Part shown: one piece after another, positions 18,055-26,463 of the stretch
Layout: every line of letters begins with the position of its first letter
How positions within the stretch are numbered: the stretch's first letter is position 1
Assembly: GCF_030315975.1 (NCBI RefSeq)
Contig: NZ_JASXSZ010000002.1
Coordinates: 558,001 to 622,000, forward strand
Direction of reading: 5' to 3'
DNA: 64,000 nucleotides
Origin: Microbacterium candidum
Lineage (GTDB): Bacteria > Actinomycetota > Actinomycetes > Actinomycetales > Microbacteriaceae
Translations under genes and position numbers: made by a program
The notes under the pieces: model-generated
Told to the model about the DNA's origin: nothing
Seen by the model: only the letters and a program-made list of their open reading frames with translations
Database searches by the model: none

Positions 18055-18933
18055 TCAGTCGCGGCCGGACAGCTCGTTGGTGAGCTTGAACAGGCCCGAG
18101 TGGTCGAGGCCGCCGTCGCCGCGGGCGACGAGCGAGGTCACGAGCTGGGCGACAGCCGACCCGAGCGGGACGGAGATGCCGGCCTGGCGGGCGGCGGCGG
18201 TGACGATGCCCAGGTCCTTGTTGTGGAGGGCGAGACGGAATCCGGGCGCGAAGTCGCGGTTGAGCATCTTCTGGCCCTTCTGGTCGAGGACCTTCGAGCC
18301 GGCGAGACCGCCGCCGAGGACCTTCAGGGCGGCGTCGGTGTCGACGCCGTAAGCCTCGAGGAAGACGACAGCCTCGGCGAGCGCCTGGATGTTGACGGCC
18401 ACGATGAGCTGGTTGGCAGCCTTGACCGTCTGGCCGGCGCCGGCGGGGCCGACGTGGACGATGGTCTTGCCGATCGCGTTCAGGACGGGCTCCGCCTTCG
18501 CGAAGTCGTCCGGCGAGCCGCCGACCATGATCGAGAGCACGGCGTCGATCGCGCCCTGCTCGCCGCCGGAGACCGGGGCGTCGACGACGCCGAAGCCGGC
18601 GGCGACGGCCTCCTCGGCCAGCTCCTTCGCGACATCGGGGCGGATCGACGAGTTGTCGATCCACAGCGCGCCGGCCTTGGCATTGGCGAACACGCCGTCC
18701 TCACCGCGCACGACACCGGCGACGTCCGGCGAGTCCGGGACCATCGTGATGACGACGTCGGCATCCTTCACCGCATCCGCAACCGAGGAGGCGCCGTGGC
18801 CGCCGGCCTCGACGAGCGCGTCGATGGGGCCCTGGCTGCGGTTGTAGCCGGTGACGTCGTAGCCGGCCTTCACGAGGTTCTTCGCCATGGGCAGGCCCAT
18901 GATGCCGAGGCCGATGATCGCGATGTTCGTCAT
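18055..18933 (-). CDS. glxR: Tartronate semialdehyde reductase
   Basis: This 292-residue beta-hydroxyacid dehydrogenase has an N-terminal Rossmann motif (IIGLGIMGLPMAKNL), substrate-binding segment VDAPVSGGEQGA, and the catalytic Lys region GAGQTVKAANQLIVAVN. It reduces tartronate semialdehyde to D-glycerate with NAD(P)H. The neighbouring carboligase, isomerase and glycerate kinase make this assignment firmer than for a stand-alone 3-hydroxyisobutyrate dehydrogenase homologue. It lies 24 bases after hyi. Confidence 0.93.
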   Translation of the reverse strand: MTNIAIIGLGIMGLPMAKNLVKAGYDVTGYNRSQGPIDALVEAGGHGASSVADAVKDADVVITMVPDSPDVAGVVRGEDGVFANAKAGALWIDNSSIRPDVAKELAEEAVAAGFGVVDAPVSGGEQGAIDAVLSIMVGGSPDDFAKAEPVLNAIGKTIVHVGPAGAGQTVKAANQLIVAVNIQALAEAVVFLEAYGVDTDAALKVLGGGLAGSKVLDQKGQKMLNRDFAPGFRLALHNKDLGIVTAAARQAGISVPLGSAVAQLVTSLVARGDGGLDHSGLFKLTNELSGRD

Positions 18934-18957
18934 TGTTCGCTCCTTCGCGCGGTTGGT

Positions 18958-19758
18958 TCAGTGAGTGGATGCGGCGGCCCAGGCGAACGGGTCGCTCTGC
19001 GTGGCCTTGTACTCGAGGCCGATGACGCCGGTGTAGCCGCCCGCCTCGGCGTCGGCGATCCACTGCGCGAGCGGGAGGTCGCCGGTGCCGGGCTCGCCGC
19101 GGCCGGGGGCGTCGGCGATCTGGATGTGGCCGAACTCGGCGGCGTGGCCGGCGATGACCGCTGCGACGTCGTCGCCGTTGACGGCGAGGTGGTAGAAGTC
19201 GGCGAGGAGCTTGACGTTGTCGACGCCCTCTTCGGCCTTCACGCGGTCGATGATCGCGAGCGCGTCGGCCGCGGTCTTCAGCGGGTAGGTCTCCATGCCG
19301 CTGACCGGCTCGAGGAGCACGATGCCGCCGAGCTCGGCGACGGCGCGGCCGGCGGCGGCGAGGTTCTTGACGGCGAGGTCGTCCTGCGCCTGCGGGTCGA
19401 CACCCTCGATGCGGTTGCCGTACAGGGCGTTGAAGGCCTTGGTGCCGAGGCGCTTGCCGATCTCGACGACGACGGCGATGTTCGCCGCGAACTCGTCCTC
19501 CCGGCCGACCCACGACACGAGGCCGCGGTCGCCGCCGCCCATGTCGCCGGCGAAGAAGTTGAGACCGGTCAGCTGGACGCCGGCATCCTGGATCGCCGCG
19601 ACGAACGCGTCGACGTCGGCCTGCGCCGGAACGGCGGTGGCGAACGGCCACCAGAACTCGACGGCGTCGTAGCCCGCGGCCTTCGCGGCGGCGGGGCGCT
19701 CGAGGACGGGGAGGTCCGTGAGGAGGATCGAGCAGTTGACCGTGTACGTCATCGTCAA
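18958..19758 (-). CDS. hyi: Hydroxypyruvate isomerase
   Basis: This 266-residue xylose-isomerase-like TIM barrel interconverts hydroxypyruvate and tartronate semialdehyde. Family segments include VEFWWPF near the N-terminus, LLEPVSGMETYPL with a metal-binding Glu, LLADFYHLAVNGDD, HIQIADAPGRGEPGTG and GVIGLEYKAT. First gene of the operon hyi-glxR-gcl-fusion. A perfect TTCCG-N5-CGGAA palindrome lies 16 bases upstream. Confidence 0.92.
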   Translation of the reverse strand: MTMTYTVNCSILLTDLPVLERPAAAKAAGYDAVEFWWPFATAVPAQADVDAFVAAIQDAGVQLTGLNFFAGDMGGGDRGLVSWVGREDEFAANIAVVVEIGKRLGTKAFNALYGNRIEGVDPQAQDDLAVKNLAAAGRAVAELGGIVLLEPVSGMETYPLKTAADALAIIDRVKAEEGVDNVKLLADFYHLAVNGDDVAAVIAGHAAEFGHIQIADAPGRGEPGTGDLPLAQWIADAEAGGYTGVIGLEYKATQSDPFAWAAASTH

Positions 19759-19773
19759 GTCGCTTTCTTAATT

Positions 19774-19790
19774 CTTCCGCAATTCGGAAG
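19774..19790 (-). promoter_or_regulatory. Perfect operator palindrome before hyi
   Basis: CTTCCG-CAATT-CGGAAG is a 17-base palindrome with the core TTCCG-N5-CGGAA, centred 24 bases before the hyi start codon, in AT-rich DNA. A second site at +21 bp (from 19796, TTTTACTACGTGAAA) is only weak. Placement over the presumed promoter suggests repression. The same word appears before other purine and Mo operons. Confidence 0.65.
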
Positions 19791-19885
19791 ACAACTTTTA
19801 CTACGTGAAAGTCTAGGCGAGGTATACCGCCCCGTCAACAGGCAATCCGCACCCGGAACGCCGCCCGTGTCCCGTGTCCGCATCC

Positions 19886-20002
19886 GTGTCCCCCGAAGTG
19901 CGGCCTCCGGCGTCGGCAGCCCGCATGTTCTGGGACACCCGCTTTGCTCGTGTCACACAAAGTGCGAGTCGTCGCGCGGTCAGCCCGCGTGTTCTGGGAC
20001 AG
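19886..20002. repeat. Two direct copies of a ~53-base unit, 64 bp apart
   Basis: The 387-base gap between hyi and allE holds two diverged direct copies starting at 19886 and 19950. Each begins GTGTC, continues with an AAGTGCG-like word and ends CAGCCCGC(A/G)TGTTCTGGGACA. Corresponding words are exactly 64 bp apart. No reading frame with coding character is visible. The rest of the gap is the hyi promoter on the left and tandem 23-base units on the right. Confidence 0.75.
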
Positions 20003-20070
20003 GAGGCACATCGGCACCGGAATGGCAGACGCCCGGTACCCCTCGCGGGGCGCCGGGCGTCTCGACCCCT

Positions 20071-20139
20071 CGACGAGCTCGGGGACCGGGATGGGACGAG
20101 CTCGGGGACCGGGATGGTGCGAGCTCGGGGACCGGGACA
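20071..20139. repeat. Three tandem 23-bp units (GAGCTCGGGGACCGGGAT)
   Basis: The word GAGCTCGGGGACCGGGA begins at 20075, 20098 and 20121, a strict 23-base period, and ends just before the allE stop at 20146. The first unit is preceded by CCCCTCGAC, so it belongs to the same family as the 24-base units at 17994-18041, read in the other direction. Confidence 0.85.
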
Positions 20140-20145
20140 AAGACC

Positions 20146-20958
20146 TCAGGTGAGCTTGATCTGACGGTTCATGTCCTTGTAGAGGAGGTAGCGGAAGTCC
20201 TCGGGGCCTCCGGCGTAGCAGGCCTGCGGGCAGAACGCGCGCAGCAGCATGTAGTCGCCCGCCTCGACCTCGACCCAGTCGTCGTTGAGCCGATAGACGG
20301 CCTTGCCCTGCAGCACGAACAGGCCGTGCTCCATGATGTGCGTCTCCGCGAACGGGATCGACCCGCCAGGCTTGAAGGTGACGATGTTCACCTGCATGTC
20401 GTGCGCCATGTCGGAGGCGTCCGAGAAGCGCGTGGTCGCCCACACGTCGTCGGTGTCGGGCATCGAGACGGGCGCGATGTCCTGGTCGCGCGTGACGAAG
20501 GATGCCGGCGCCGCGATGCCTTCGAGGTACTCGTACGCCTTGCGGATCCAGTGGAAGCTGGTGCGCTCGGCACCCTCGTTCGCGAGCGACCACTCGGACT
20601 CCGGCGAGATGAAGGCGTAGCCGCCCTCGCCGAGCACATGCTGCTGTCCGTCGAGGGTGAGGGTCAGCTCGCCGGCGGTGACGAAGAGCACGCTCTCGAC
20701 ACCCTTCTCAGCTTCGGGCTTGGGTGCGGCACCGCCGGGGCCGATCTCGACGATCAGCTGCGAGAACGTCTGCGCCGAGCTCGGCGTCGGGCGGGCGATG
20801 ATCCACGCGTGCGTGTTCGTGAACCCGGGCAAGCTGCTCGTGACGATGTCGCGCAGCACGCCCTTCGGGATGACCGTGTACGCGAGCTTCACGACGGCGC
20901 GGTCGGTGAGCAGGTCGGACTGCGGAGGCAGCCCGCCCGCGGGGGTGTAGTAGCCCAT
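20146..20958 (-). CDS. allE: (S)-ureidoglycine aminohydrolase
   Basis: This 270-residue bicupin releases ammonia from ureidoglycine to give S-ureidoglycolate. The start MGYYTPAGGLPPQSDLLTDR matches the family. The first cupin runs about residues 60-120 and the second about 180-250. The Mn-binding residues lie in the second cupin (PFAETHIMEHGLFVLQGKAVY), including the Glu-x-His and His-Glu pairs. It is last in the operon of malic enzyme, malate synthase and the DUF6986 protein. The substrate-forming allantoate amidohydrolase is not in the window. Confidence 0.94.
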   Translation of the reverse strand: MGYYTPAGGLPPQSDLLTDRAVVKLAYTVIPKGVLRDIVTSSLPGFTNTHAWIIARPTPSSAQTFSQLIVEIGPGGAAPKPEAEKGVESVLFVTAGELTLTLDGQQHVLGEGGYAFISPESEWSLANEGAERTSFHWIRKAYEYLEGIAAPASFVTRDQDIAPVSMPDTDDVWATTRFSDASDMAHDMQVNIVTFKPGGSIPFAETHIMEHGLFVLQGKAVYRLNDDWVEVEAGDYMLLRAFCPQACYAGGPEDFRYLLYKDMNRQIKLT

Positions 20959-20990
20959 GTGGGTCCCTTTCGATGCGGAGGAGACGGGCG

Positions 20991-22241
20991 TCAGGCGGCG
21001 GCCAGACGCGGGTGGGCGAGCAGCAGGAGCTCGCTTTCGGAGATCCCGATGTCGGTCTGCACCTCGTCGGCGCCGATGGCACCGCACTGTACGCCGCGCA
21101 GCACGAACCACGCCAGGGCGCGCGCGGTCGCCGGCTCGTCGAGGACCGCGCCGACGGTCTTCTGCAGATAGTTGCGCAGACGCACCGCCGAGGCCGGGTA
21201 GCCCTCGCGATAGAAGGCGTAGGTCGCGATGTAGCGGGTCGCCAGGTTGTGGGCGTGCATGTCCCACCCCTGGTAGATGCCGCGCTCGAGCGAGCGGCGC
21301 ACCAGTCGCGCGTGCAGCGCCCATGCGTCTTCGGCGCGGTCGCCGACGGGCAGGATGTTGGTCGAGCCGTCGGAGATCCGGATGCCGGTGCCCGCAGCCG
21401 CGAGCTGCATGACCTCCTTGGCGAGGTCGGCGACGGGGTGCTCCATCGACTGATAGCGGGCGGAGATGCCGAGCGATGCACTGTAGTCGTACGTGCCGTA
21501 GTGGAACGCCGTGATGCGCCCGGGCACCGCGGTCGGCAGCTCCGCGAGCGGCGACCGGCCGGAAGCGCCGAGGATCAGCTGCGGCGTCTCGACCTGCACC
21601 TCGAAACGGATGCGGCCGTCGGGCAGGCCGTTCGCGCGCTCGATCGCAGCGGCGGCATCCGCCATCGCCTCGACCTGGGCGACCGTCGACACCTTGGGCA
21701 GCGTGAGCGTCAGGCCGTCGGGAAGACCGCCCTGCTCGAGCAGCGCGCCGAGGAAGATGTCGAGGGTGCGCAGCCCTCGGGCCCGCGTCGGCGCCTCGAA
21801 GCACTTGAACCGGATGCCGATGAACGGCGCCGCGGTGCCGGCAGCCACCGACCCGGCGACGATGCGCGCCGCGCGCGCCGCATCCTCGTCCTCGACCGCT
21901 CCGCGGTCTCCGTAGCCGTCCTCGAAGTCGAGGCGGATGTCCTCGATGGGCTCGGACTCGAGCTTCGCCGCGACGCGCGAGGCGACCGCATCCACGTCGT
22001 CCGCCTGGACGCCGACCCGCGCCGCGAGCGCGGCGATCCCGCCCGCCTGCGAGACCGCGTGGAGCGCCGCAGCGCCCCACGCGGCCTCGAGGCCCGGCGT
22101 GTAGGTGTCGCCGGGGACGTACACCGTGTGCACCGGCTGACGCGACCCGTCATCACCCGGATAGGCGGTGGCGAGCAGCTCGTCGGTGGCGGCGAGCTGC
22201 GCATCGATGCCGGCGAGGTCCGCCGGGGTGAGCGACGTCAT
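20991..22241 (-). CDS. DUF6986-type HpcH/HpaI aldolase-citrate lyase homologue
   Basis: This 416-residue protein has the TIM-barrel fold of the HpcH/citrate lyase beta group: IRLDFEDGYGDRG with metal-binding acids, FIGIRFKCFEAPTRARGLRTLD, LTLPKVSTVAQVEAM, RFEVQVETPQLIL and FHYGTYDYSASLGI. The reaction is unknown. It is translationally coupled to malate synthase (ATGA overlap) and precedes allE, so it probably acts on a 2-hydroxy or 2-keto acid around glyoxylate. A lyase that yields glyoxylate from ureidoglycolate is one possibility, but no direct evidence separates this from an aldolase role. Confidence 0.8.
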   Translation of the reverse strand: MTSLTPADLAGIDAQLAATDELLATAYPGDDGSRQPVHTVYVPGDTYTPGLEAAWGAAALHAVSQAGGIAALAARVGVQADDVDAVASRVAAKLESEPIEDIRLDFEDGYGDRGAVEDEDAARAARIVAGSVAAGTAAPFIGIRFKCFEAPTRARGLRTLDIFLGALLEQGGLPDGLTLTLPKVSTVAQVEAMADAAAAIERANGLPDGRIRFEVQVETPQLILGASGRSPLAELPTAVPGRITAFHYGTYDYSASLGISARYQSMEHPVADLAKEVMQLAAAGTGIRISDGSTNILPVGDRAEDAWALHARLVRRSLERGIYQGWDMHAHNLATRYIATYAFYREGYPASAVRLRNYLQKTVGAVLDEPATARALAWFVLRGVQCGAIGADEVQTDIGISESELLLLAHPRLAAA

Positions 22242-23863
22242 ACGGCTGCGCCCTCGAGCTCGATCGAGTCCAGCAGCTCGTACGCGGGGAGCGTCAGGAA
22301 GTCGACGAACTCCTCGCTCAGGCAGATGTCCGACACGAGCTGCGCGGCGGGGACGTAGTAGCGCTCGAACCGCACGGGGTCGTTCTCGCCGCGCAGGCGC
22401 TCGACCTCTTCCGCGAGCACGCGCGAGACGAGCTCGGGGGTGACGACATCACCGGTGTCCTCGAGCACGACGCTGTTGCGCAGCTGCTGCCAGACCTGCG
22501 AGCGCGAGATCTCGGCGGTCGCCGCATCCTCCATCAGGTTGTGGATGCCGACCGCGCCGTTGCCCGAGAGCCACACGGCGGTGTAGGCGACGGACACGTA
22601 GAGGTTGGTCCGCAGGCCCTCTTCGGTGACGCGGCCCGGGGCGGACTCCACGTCGATGAGCTGGGCCGCGGAGACCGAGACCTCGGGACGCTGCTTGTCG
22701 AGCTGGTTCGGCTTGTCGCCGAGCACGCCGTCGAACACCTCGCGGCAGACGGACACGAGGCCCGGGTGCGCGACCCACGAGCCGTCGAAGCCGTCGCCGG
22801 CCTCGCGGGTCTTGTCGGCGCGGACCTTCGTGAACGCGGCCTCGGCGGCCTCCGGGTCCTTGCGGCTCGGGATGAAAGCGGCCATGCCGCCGACGGCGAA
22901 GGCGCCGCGCTTGTGGCAGGTCTTCACCAGCAGCTCGGTGTACGCGCGCATGAACGGCGCCGTCATGGCGACGTCGGCGCGGTCCGGGACGATGAAGTCG
23001 GCGCCCTGGTCGCGGAAGACCTTGATGAAGCTGAACAGGTAGTCCCAGCGGCCGGCGTTGAGGCCCGACGCGTGGTCGCGCAGCTCGTAGAGGATCTCCT
23101 CCATCTCGTACGCCGCGGTGATCGTCTCGATGAGGACGGTCGCACGGATCGTGCCGTAGGGGATGCCGAGGGCTTCCTGCGCGTACGTGAAGACGTCGTT
23201 CCACAGTCGCGCCTCGCGGTGGCTCTCCATCTTGGGCAGGTAGTAGTACGGGCCCGCGCCGTTCTCGATGAGGAGCTTCGCGACGTGGAAGAAGTGCAGG
23301 CCGAAGTCGACGAGGGCGCCGACCGCGATCTCGCCGTCGACGAGCACGTGGTTCTCGGGCAGGTGCCAGCCGCGCGGGCGGGCGACGACGGTCGGGCGCT
23401 CGACGTCGGTGCGCAGGGCGTATTGCTTGCCCTGCGGGGACGTGTAGGCGAGCGTGCCGCGCGCGGCGTCGCGCAGGATGCGGATGCTGCCGACCTGGTT
23501 CTCCCACGTCGGGCTCGTCGCGTCCTCGAGGTCCGCGAGCCACACCTTCGCGCCGGAGTTCAGCGCGTTGATCGCCATCTTCGGGTCGGCGGCGGGGCCG
23601 GTGATCTCGACGCGACGGTCGATCAGGGCGGCGGGCGCCGGTGCGACCTGCCACTCGCCCTCGCGGACGTCGCGGGTCTCCTCGAGGAAGTCGAGGGTGC
23701 CGGTCTCGGCGACCTGCGCGCGCTTCACCTTGCGGGCGGCGAGCAGCTCGTCGCGGCGACCGGCGAAGCGGCGGTGGAGCTCCTCGACGAACGCGAGCGC
23801 CTCCGGGGTGAGGATCTCATCGGCGCCTTCGACCTGGGCCGGCCGGGTGATCTCGATGGTCAT
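22238..23863 (-). CDS. aceB: Malate synthase (A-type)
   Basis: This 541-residue enzyme condenses glyoxylate with acetyl-CoA to malate. It shows the A-type features: ETRDVREGEWQVAPAP near residue 60, RPRGWHLPENHVLVDGE with a catalytic Arg, YYYLPKMESHREARLWNDVF, VLIETITAAYEMEEILYELR, GLNAGRWDYLFSFIKVFR, and C-terminal GNGAVGIHNLMEDAATAEISR. It is coupled to the DUF6986 gene downstream and follows malic enzyme by 13 bases. It provides one of two outlets for glyoxylate made from allantoin. Confidence 0.96.
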   Translation of the reverse strand: MTIEITRPAQVEGADEILTPEALAFVEELHRRFAGRRDELLAARKVKRAQVAETGTLDFLEETRDVREGEWQVAPAPAALIDRRVEITGPAADPKMAINALNSGAKVWLADLEDATSPTWENQVGSIRILRDAARGTLAYTSPQGKQYALRTDVERPTVVARPRGWHLPENHVLVDGEIAVGALVDFGLHFFHVAKLLIENGAGPYYYLPKMESHREARLWNDVFTYAQEALGIPYGTIRATVLIETITAAYEMEEILYELRDHASGLNAGRWDYLFSFIKVFRDQGADFIVPDRADVAMTAPFMRAYTELLVKTCHKRGAFAVGGMAAFIPSRKDPEAAEAAFTKVRADKTREAGDGFDGSWVAHPGLVSVCREVFDGVLGDKPNQLDKQRPEVSVSAAQLIDVESAPGRVTEEGLRTNLYVSVAYTAVWLSGNGAVGIHNLMEDAATAEISRSQVWQQLRNSVVLEDTGDVVTPELVSRVLAEEVERLRGENDPVRFERYYVPAAQLVSDICLSEEFVDFLTLPAYELLDSIELEGAAV

Positions 23864-23876
23864 GGGGTGCGGCTCC

Positions 23877-25283
23877 TTAAGCTGCGGTTGCGGAGGGGAT
23901 GGATGCCGAGGCCGTCCGACGGACGGCTTCGGCGACAGCGGGAGCGACGCTCTGGTCGAAGGCGCTGGGGATGATGTACTGCGCGTGCAGCTCGTCGGCG
24001 GTGACGCACGAGGCGATGGCCTGGGCTGCCGCGACGAGCATGTCGGTGGTGATGTCCGATGCGCGGGCGTCCAGAAGCCCCCGGAACAGACCCGGGAACG
24101 CCAGGACGTTGTTGATCTGGTTCGGGAAGTCGCTGCGGCCCGTGGCGACGATCGTCGCGTACTTCGCGGCGACCTTCGGGTCGACCTCGGGGTCGGGGTT
24201 CGCCATCGCGAAGACGATCGCGCCCGGAGCCATCGTCTTCAGCTCCTCCTCGCCGAAGAGGTTCGGAGCGCTCACGCCGATGAAGACGTCGGCGCCGACG
24301 AGCGCGTCGGCGAGCGAACCGGTCCGGCCGCCCTGGTTGGTGTTCTGGGCGATCCACAGGCGGTGCGGGTCGGTGTACTCGTCGTCGATGTGGATGATGC
24401 CGGCGCGGCCGGCCGCGACGATGTGCTGCGCGCCCTGCGCCTGCAGCAGCTGGATGATCGCGTTGCCCGCGGCGCCCACGCCGGAGATGACGATGTTGAC
24501 GTCCTCGATCTTCTTCTCGACGAGCTTGAGCGCGTTGACGAGGGCGGCGAGGGTCACGATGGCGGTGCCGTGCTGGTCGTCGTGGAAGACCGGGATGTCG
24601 AGCTCCTCGCGGAGGCGGCGCTCGATCTCGAAGCAGCGGGGAGCCGCGATGTCCTCGAGGTTGATGCCGCCGTACACCGGCGCGATCGCCTTGACGATGG
24701 AGATGATCTCCTCCGTGTCCTGCGTGTCGAGGGCGACCGGCCAGGCGTCGACGCCGGCGAACTGCTTGAACAGGACGGCCTTGCCCTCCATGACGGGGAG
24801 GGATGCCGCGGCCCCGATGTTGCCGAGACCGAGAACGGCGGAGCCGTCGGTGACGACCGCCACCGTGTTGCCCTTGACGGTGTAGCGGTTGACGTTCTCG
24901 GGGTTCGCCGCGATGTCGAGGCACACACGCGCGACGCCCGGCGTGTAGGCGCGGGACAGGTCGTCACGGTCGAGCAGAGGAGCGGTGGGGTCGACGGTGA
25001 GCTTGCCGCCCTCGTGCAGCGCGAAGGTGCGGTCGACGGACTCGATGACGGTGACGCCCGGGATCGCGGCGATCGCGGCGGCGACCTCGTCGGCGTGGCC
25101 CGTGCCGGACGTGTAGACGTTGAGGTCGATGACGAGCGTCTCATGGCCGGAGTCGTCGACGTCGAGACCGTGGACGAGGGCGCCCGCCTCCGTGATCGCC
25201 GTCACGATCTCCTTGGTCGCGGTGCCGCGCACGGGCGCCTGGGCTCGCAGCTGGATGGAGTATCCGGGACTCGGGTTCGCCAT
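23877..25283 (-). CDS. NAD(P)-dependent malic enzyme with N-terminal ACT domain
   Basis: This 468-residue protein has residues ~1-85 as an ACT-like regulatory domain (SIQLRAQAPVRGTATKEIV.. IPGVTVIESVDR). The malic enzyme catalytic part follows: LSRAYTPGVARVC with the catalytic Tyr, the Lys-bearing MEGKAVLFKQFAGVDAWP, FHDDQHGTAIV with metal Asp residues, and NAD fold ISGVGAAGNAIIQLL. It decarboxylates malate to pyruvate, completing a malate synthase-malic enzyme outlet for glyoxylate. It is first in the operon running to allE and diverges from the IclR gene across a 204-base gap with paired operators. Confidence 0.93.
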   Translation of the reverse strand: MANPSPGYSIQLRAQAPVRGTATKEIVTAITEAGALVHGLDVDDSGHETLVIDLNVYTSGTGHADEVAAAIAAIPGVTVIESVDRTFALHEGGKLTVDPTAPLLDRDDLSRAYTPGVARVCLDIAANPENVNRYTVKGNTVAVVTDGSAVLGLGNIGAAASLPVMEGKAVLFKQFAGVDAWPVALDTQDTEEIISIVKAIAPVYGGINLEDIAAPRCFEIERRLREELDIPVFHDDQHGTAIVTLAALVNALKLVEKKIEDVNIVISGVGAAGNAIIQLLQAQGAQHIVAAGRAGIIHIDDEYTDPHRLWIAQNTNQGGRTGSLADALVGADVFIGVSAPNLFGEEELKTMAPGAIVFAMANPDPEVDPKVAAKYATIVATGRSDFPNQINNVLAFPGLFRGLLDARASDITTDMLVAAAQAIASCVTADELHAQYIIPSAFDQSVAPAVAEAVRRTASASIPSATAA

Positions 25284-25333
25284 TGATCGTCCTCTCGGGA
25301 GTGCACCCGACGTCGGATGCAGCCATGTGTTTC

Positions 25334-25369
25334 TTTCGCTATACGGATATTATCGTCTGCGATACGGAA
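25334..25369. promoter_or_regulatory. Tandem operator pair in the malic enzyme/IclR divergent promoter
   Basis: TTTCGCTATACGGAT (25334-25348) and GTCTGCGATACGGAA (25355-25369) each match TTCCG-N5-CGGAA at eight of ten positions and start exactly 21 bp apart, two helical turns. They lie 51 bases before the malic enzyme start and 119 before the IclR start, in AT-rich DNA. The position allows control of the operon and autoregulation. Confidence 0.55.
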
Positions 25370-25487
25370 ACGCAATGGTGTACCAGAATCGACTTCAGGC
25401 GCTCCTCCCGTGAGGTAGTGTGGCACGGCAGTATAGTTTCCACCATGCGGATAACTTTGCCCGCAGAACGATGAGGAAGGCCCCCAC

Positions 25488-26243
25488 ATGGCGGCAGCAG
25501 CAGCCGACGGCGTCAAGTCCGTCGCCCGCGTCTTCGACCTGCTCGAGCTGATCGCGGATGCCGGCGGCAGCGTGACGCTGAGCGAGCTGTCCACCGCTGC
25601 GGGGCTTCCGCTGCCCACCATCCATCGCTTGCTGCGCACGCTCGTCTCCCTCGGCTACGCGCGCCAGCTGCAGAATCGCCGCTATGCCCTCGGCCCGCGC
25701 CTCGTGCGTCTCGGCGAGGTCGCCAACCGCCAGTTCGGCCAGATCGCGATGCCGCAGCTGAAGGAGCTCGTCGAGCGCCTCGGCGAGACGGCGAACCTCG
25801 CCACGATCGACGGCGACCGCGTCATCTACGTGTCGCAGGCTCCGTCGCCGCACGCGATGCGCATGTTCACCGAGGTCGGCCGCCGCGTCTACATGCACTC
25901 CTCCGGCGTCGGCAAGGCGATCCTCGCCCAGCTCGACGACGCCGAGGTGCGCGACATCATCGGCCGCACCGGGATGCCGCACGCGACCGAGAACACGATC
26001 GCCACCGTCGACGGACTGCTCTCGGAGCTCGCCGACATCCGCCGCCGCGGCTACGCGATCGACGAGGGCGAGCAGGAGATCGGCGTCCGCTGCTACGCGA
26101 TGGCGGTCCCGAACATGCCGGTGCCCACCGCCGTTTCGGTGTCCGGCCCGCGGGCGCGCGTCGACGACGCCTTCGGCGAGCGCGCCATCCCGGTGCTCAC
26201 CGAGGTCACGAGCGAGATCTCCGCACTCGCCAACGCCGAGTAG
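25488..26243 (+). CDS. IclR-family transcriptional regulator, likely controller of purine/allantoin genes
   Basis: This 251-residue regulator has an N-terminal winged helix (residues ~8-70: VARVFDLLELIADAGGSVTL, then LSTAAGLPLPTIHRLLRTLV) and a C-terminal IclR effector domain (~85-250). The effector pocket segments include VIYVSQAPSPHAMRMF, YMHSSGVGKAILAQL and IDEGEQEIGVRCYAMAV. The sequence resembles AllR-type members, which in other bacteria sense glyoxylate or allantoin-derived compounds. It is divergent from the malic enzyme operon. Because no other regulator lies in the purine region, it is the best candidate for the TTCCG-N5-CGGAA sites. Confidence 0.9.
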   Translation: MAAAAADGVKSVARVFDLLELIADAGGSVTLSELSTAAGLPLPTIHRLLRTLVSLGYARQLQNRRYALGPRLVRLGEVANRQFGQIAMPQLKELVERLGETANLATIDGDRVIYVSQAPSPHAMRMFTEVGRRVYMHSSGVGKAILAQLDDAEVRDIIGRTGMPHATENTIATVDGLLSELADIRRRGYAIDEGEQEIGVRCYAMAVPNMPVPTAVSVSGPRARVDDAFGERAIPVLTEVTSEISALANAE

Positions 26244-26286
26244 CCCCGCACAGCATCCACCCCCGCAGCACCCACTCCCGGTCGTT

Positions 26287-26369
26287 CGGATGGCGAGAGA
26301 TCGTACGGATGACGAGAGATTCCGGGCGTTCCGGCTCGCCATCCGTGATTCCTCTCGCCATCCGTGCGG
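26287..26369. repeat. 83-bp dispersed element, copy 2 (most regular)
   Basis: Two direct arms (CGGATGGCGAG at 26287 and CGGATGACGAG at 26306) are followed by two inverted arms (CTCGCCATCCG at 26335 and 26354). Both arm pairs are 19 bases apart and share one centre near 26325, so the element can form nested or twin hairpins. It lies 43 bases after the IclR gene. The other copies are at 10999-11081 and 38450-38532, with the same length. Confidence 0.85.
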
Positions 26370-26405
26370 CCGAGGGTTGACGACGCGCCCGGCATCCCAT
26401 ATTCT

Positions 26406-26441
26406 TTCCGTAGGTCAGAACTGACTTTCCGAATAACGGAA
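26406..26441 (+). promoter_or_regulatory. Tandem operator pair before the xanthine dehydrogenase region
   Basis: TTCCGTAGGTCAGAA (26406-26420) matches TTCCG-N5-CGGAA at nine of ten positions. TTCCGAATAACGGAA (26427-26441) matches all ten. The two start 21 bp apart. They end 22 bases before the small gene at 26464 and lie upstream of xdhABC. This is the strongest pair in the window. Confidence 0.7.
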
Positions 26442-26463
26442 CTCGATGATGAGAGGAAGCGCC

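Noticed and set aside
20071..20139. Three regular repeats considered as a CRISPR array.
   Set aside because: The units are contiguous without unique spacers and there are no cas genes in the window.
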